The position numbers were made by a program, and so were the translations under genes. Below, piece after piece: positions 63,667 to 64,000 of a DNA stretch of 64,000 nt. The stretch is from positions 810,128 through 874,127 of the forward strand of contig BPIC01000001.1 of assembly GCA_026003895.1 (NCBI GenBank), read 5' to 3'. Source of the DNA: Dehalococcoidia bacterium. GTDB taxonomy: Bacteria; Chloroflexota; Dehalococcoidia; SpSt-223. Position 1 is the stretch's first letter, and each line of letters begins with the position of its first letter. The notes under the pieces are model-generated. The model saw only the letters and a list, made by a program, of their open reading frames with translations, did not search any database and was not told the origin of the DNA.

Positions 63667-64000
63667 TGCCGCACTTTGAAACGCTCCTCTACGAAGAGCA
63701 GGACGGAATCGCGATCCTGACGCTCAACCGGCCGGACCGGCTGAACTCGCTCAACAGCGTGCTCCATCGTGAGTTGTATCAGGCGTGGGAGCACATCATG
63801 AAGGACGACGCGCTCAAGGTTGCCGTCCTGACGGGCGCCGGTCGGGCGTTCTGCTCCGGCGCTGACCTGCGGGAGCGCGGCGAAGCGCGTCAGCGTGGGC
63901 GAAGTGATCGAGCGAGAGAAGCGCCAGAACAACCTTCTCCCTGCGCGATTGGAACTGACCGGTTCGTTCCCGGACAACAATATGTGGCTGGAGTTCGACA
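63666..64000 (+). CDS. Enoyl-CoA hydratase/isomerase family protein, partial, frameshifted
   Basis: Starts at ATG 63666 (or the ATG just before it at 63663, overlapping the previous stop). HFETLLYEEQDGIAILTLNR, PDRLNSLNSVLHREL and AVLTGAGRAFCSGADL are clear crotonase motifs. At 63875-63892 the family sequence moves to the next frame (KRVSVGEVIEREKR, ARLELTGSFPDNNMW), so one base is extra. The gene runs off the right edge. Confidence 0.75.
   Translation, partial: MPHFETLLYEEQDGIAILTLNRPDRLNSLNSVLHRELYQAWEHIMKDDALKVAVLTGAGRAFCSGADLRERGEARQRGRSDRAREAPEQPSPCAIGTDRFVPGQQYVAGVR

Overview
The window is GC-rich, densely packed bacterial chromosome with short intergenic gaps and many 4-bp start/stop overlaps. 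It probably comes from a member of the Chloroflexota. The main clue is the secreted protein at 49527-51135, whose N-terminal 'GYPVS...F...G..VQ.F' module is expanded in that phylum; F420-type LLM enzymes and an Asp23 gene next to rpmB fit. This assignment is inference. I recognised no tRNA, rRNA, CRISPR array or intact insertion sequence.

Layout. 1-7000: two polytopic membrane proteins of glycosyltransferase type, a DUF2238-like membrane protein, an alpha/beta hydrolase, a structured regulatory region with a 55-aa protein, and a His-rich CDF metal exporter. 6844-8047 is gene-poor, with a possible integrase remnant. 8048-14373: a two-subunit CoA-transferase, a GMC oxidoreductase, a large membrane protein and a small protein. 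14401-16638: rpe, rpmB, an Asp23 protein, a small ferredoxin-fold protein and a rhodanese. 16680-19803: carotenoid genes, crtI-crtB divergent from two lycopene cyclase half-subunits. 19893-28179: a solute-binding lipoprotein and a giant secreted beta-helix/RHS protein. 28328-36452: three tandem STAND-type ATPases, each with a DUF4062 N-terminus. 36460-44123: two SDRs and an operon joining a family-5 solute-binding protein and two permeases (no ATPase) to two amidotransferase-like proteins and an LLM oxidoreductase. 44352-49335: two related SAM methyltransferases around a Tat lipoprotein with thioredoxin-like fold and a DEDD exonuclease-fold protein lacking its first acidic pair. 49527-58770: surface protein, MFS transporter, asparaginase, PAS protein, MetE-like protein, hydrolase, DUF393 protein. 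58910-62735: regulator-modA-modB-modC. 62836-64000: two enoyl-CoA hydratase-like genes, the second cut by the window end.

The most interesting feature is the STAND cluster. The three genes share a 356-bp N-terminal segment that is about 99% identical in DNA (480 bp in copies 2 and 3), while their ATPase and TPR parts have diverged strongly. This looks like one effector module kept uniform, or repeatedly copied, onto different sensor bodies.

Five genes are split by frameshifts (RHS gene, first STAND gene, surface protein, MFS transporter, last hydratase), and a sixth is possible. Each is repaired by removing one base, mostly from a short homopolymer. This points to systematic sequence error at least as much as to gene decay.
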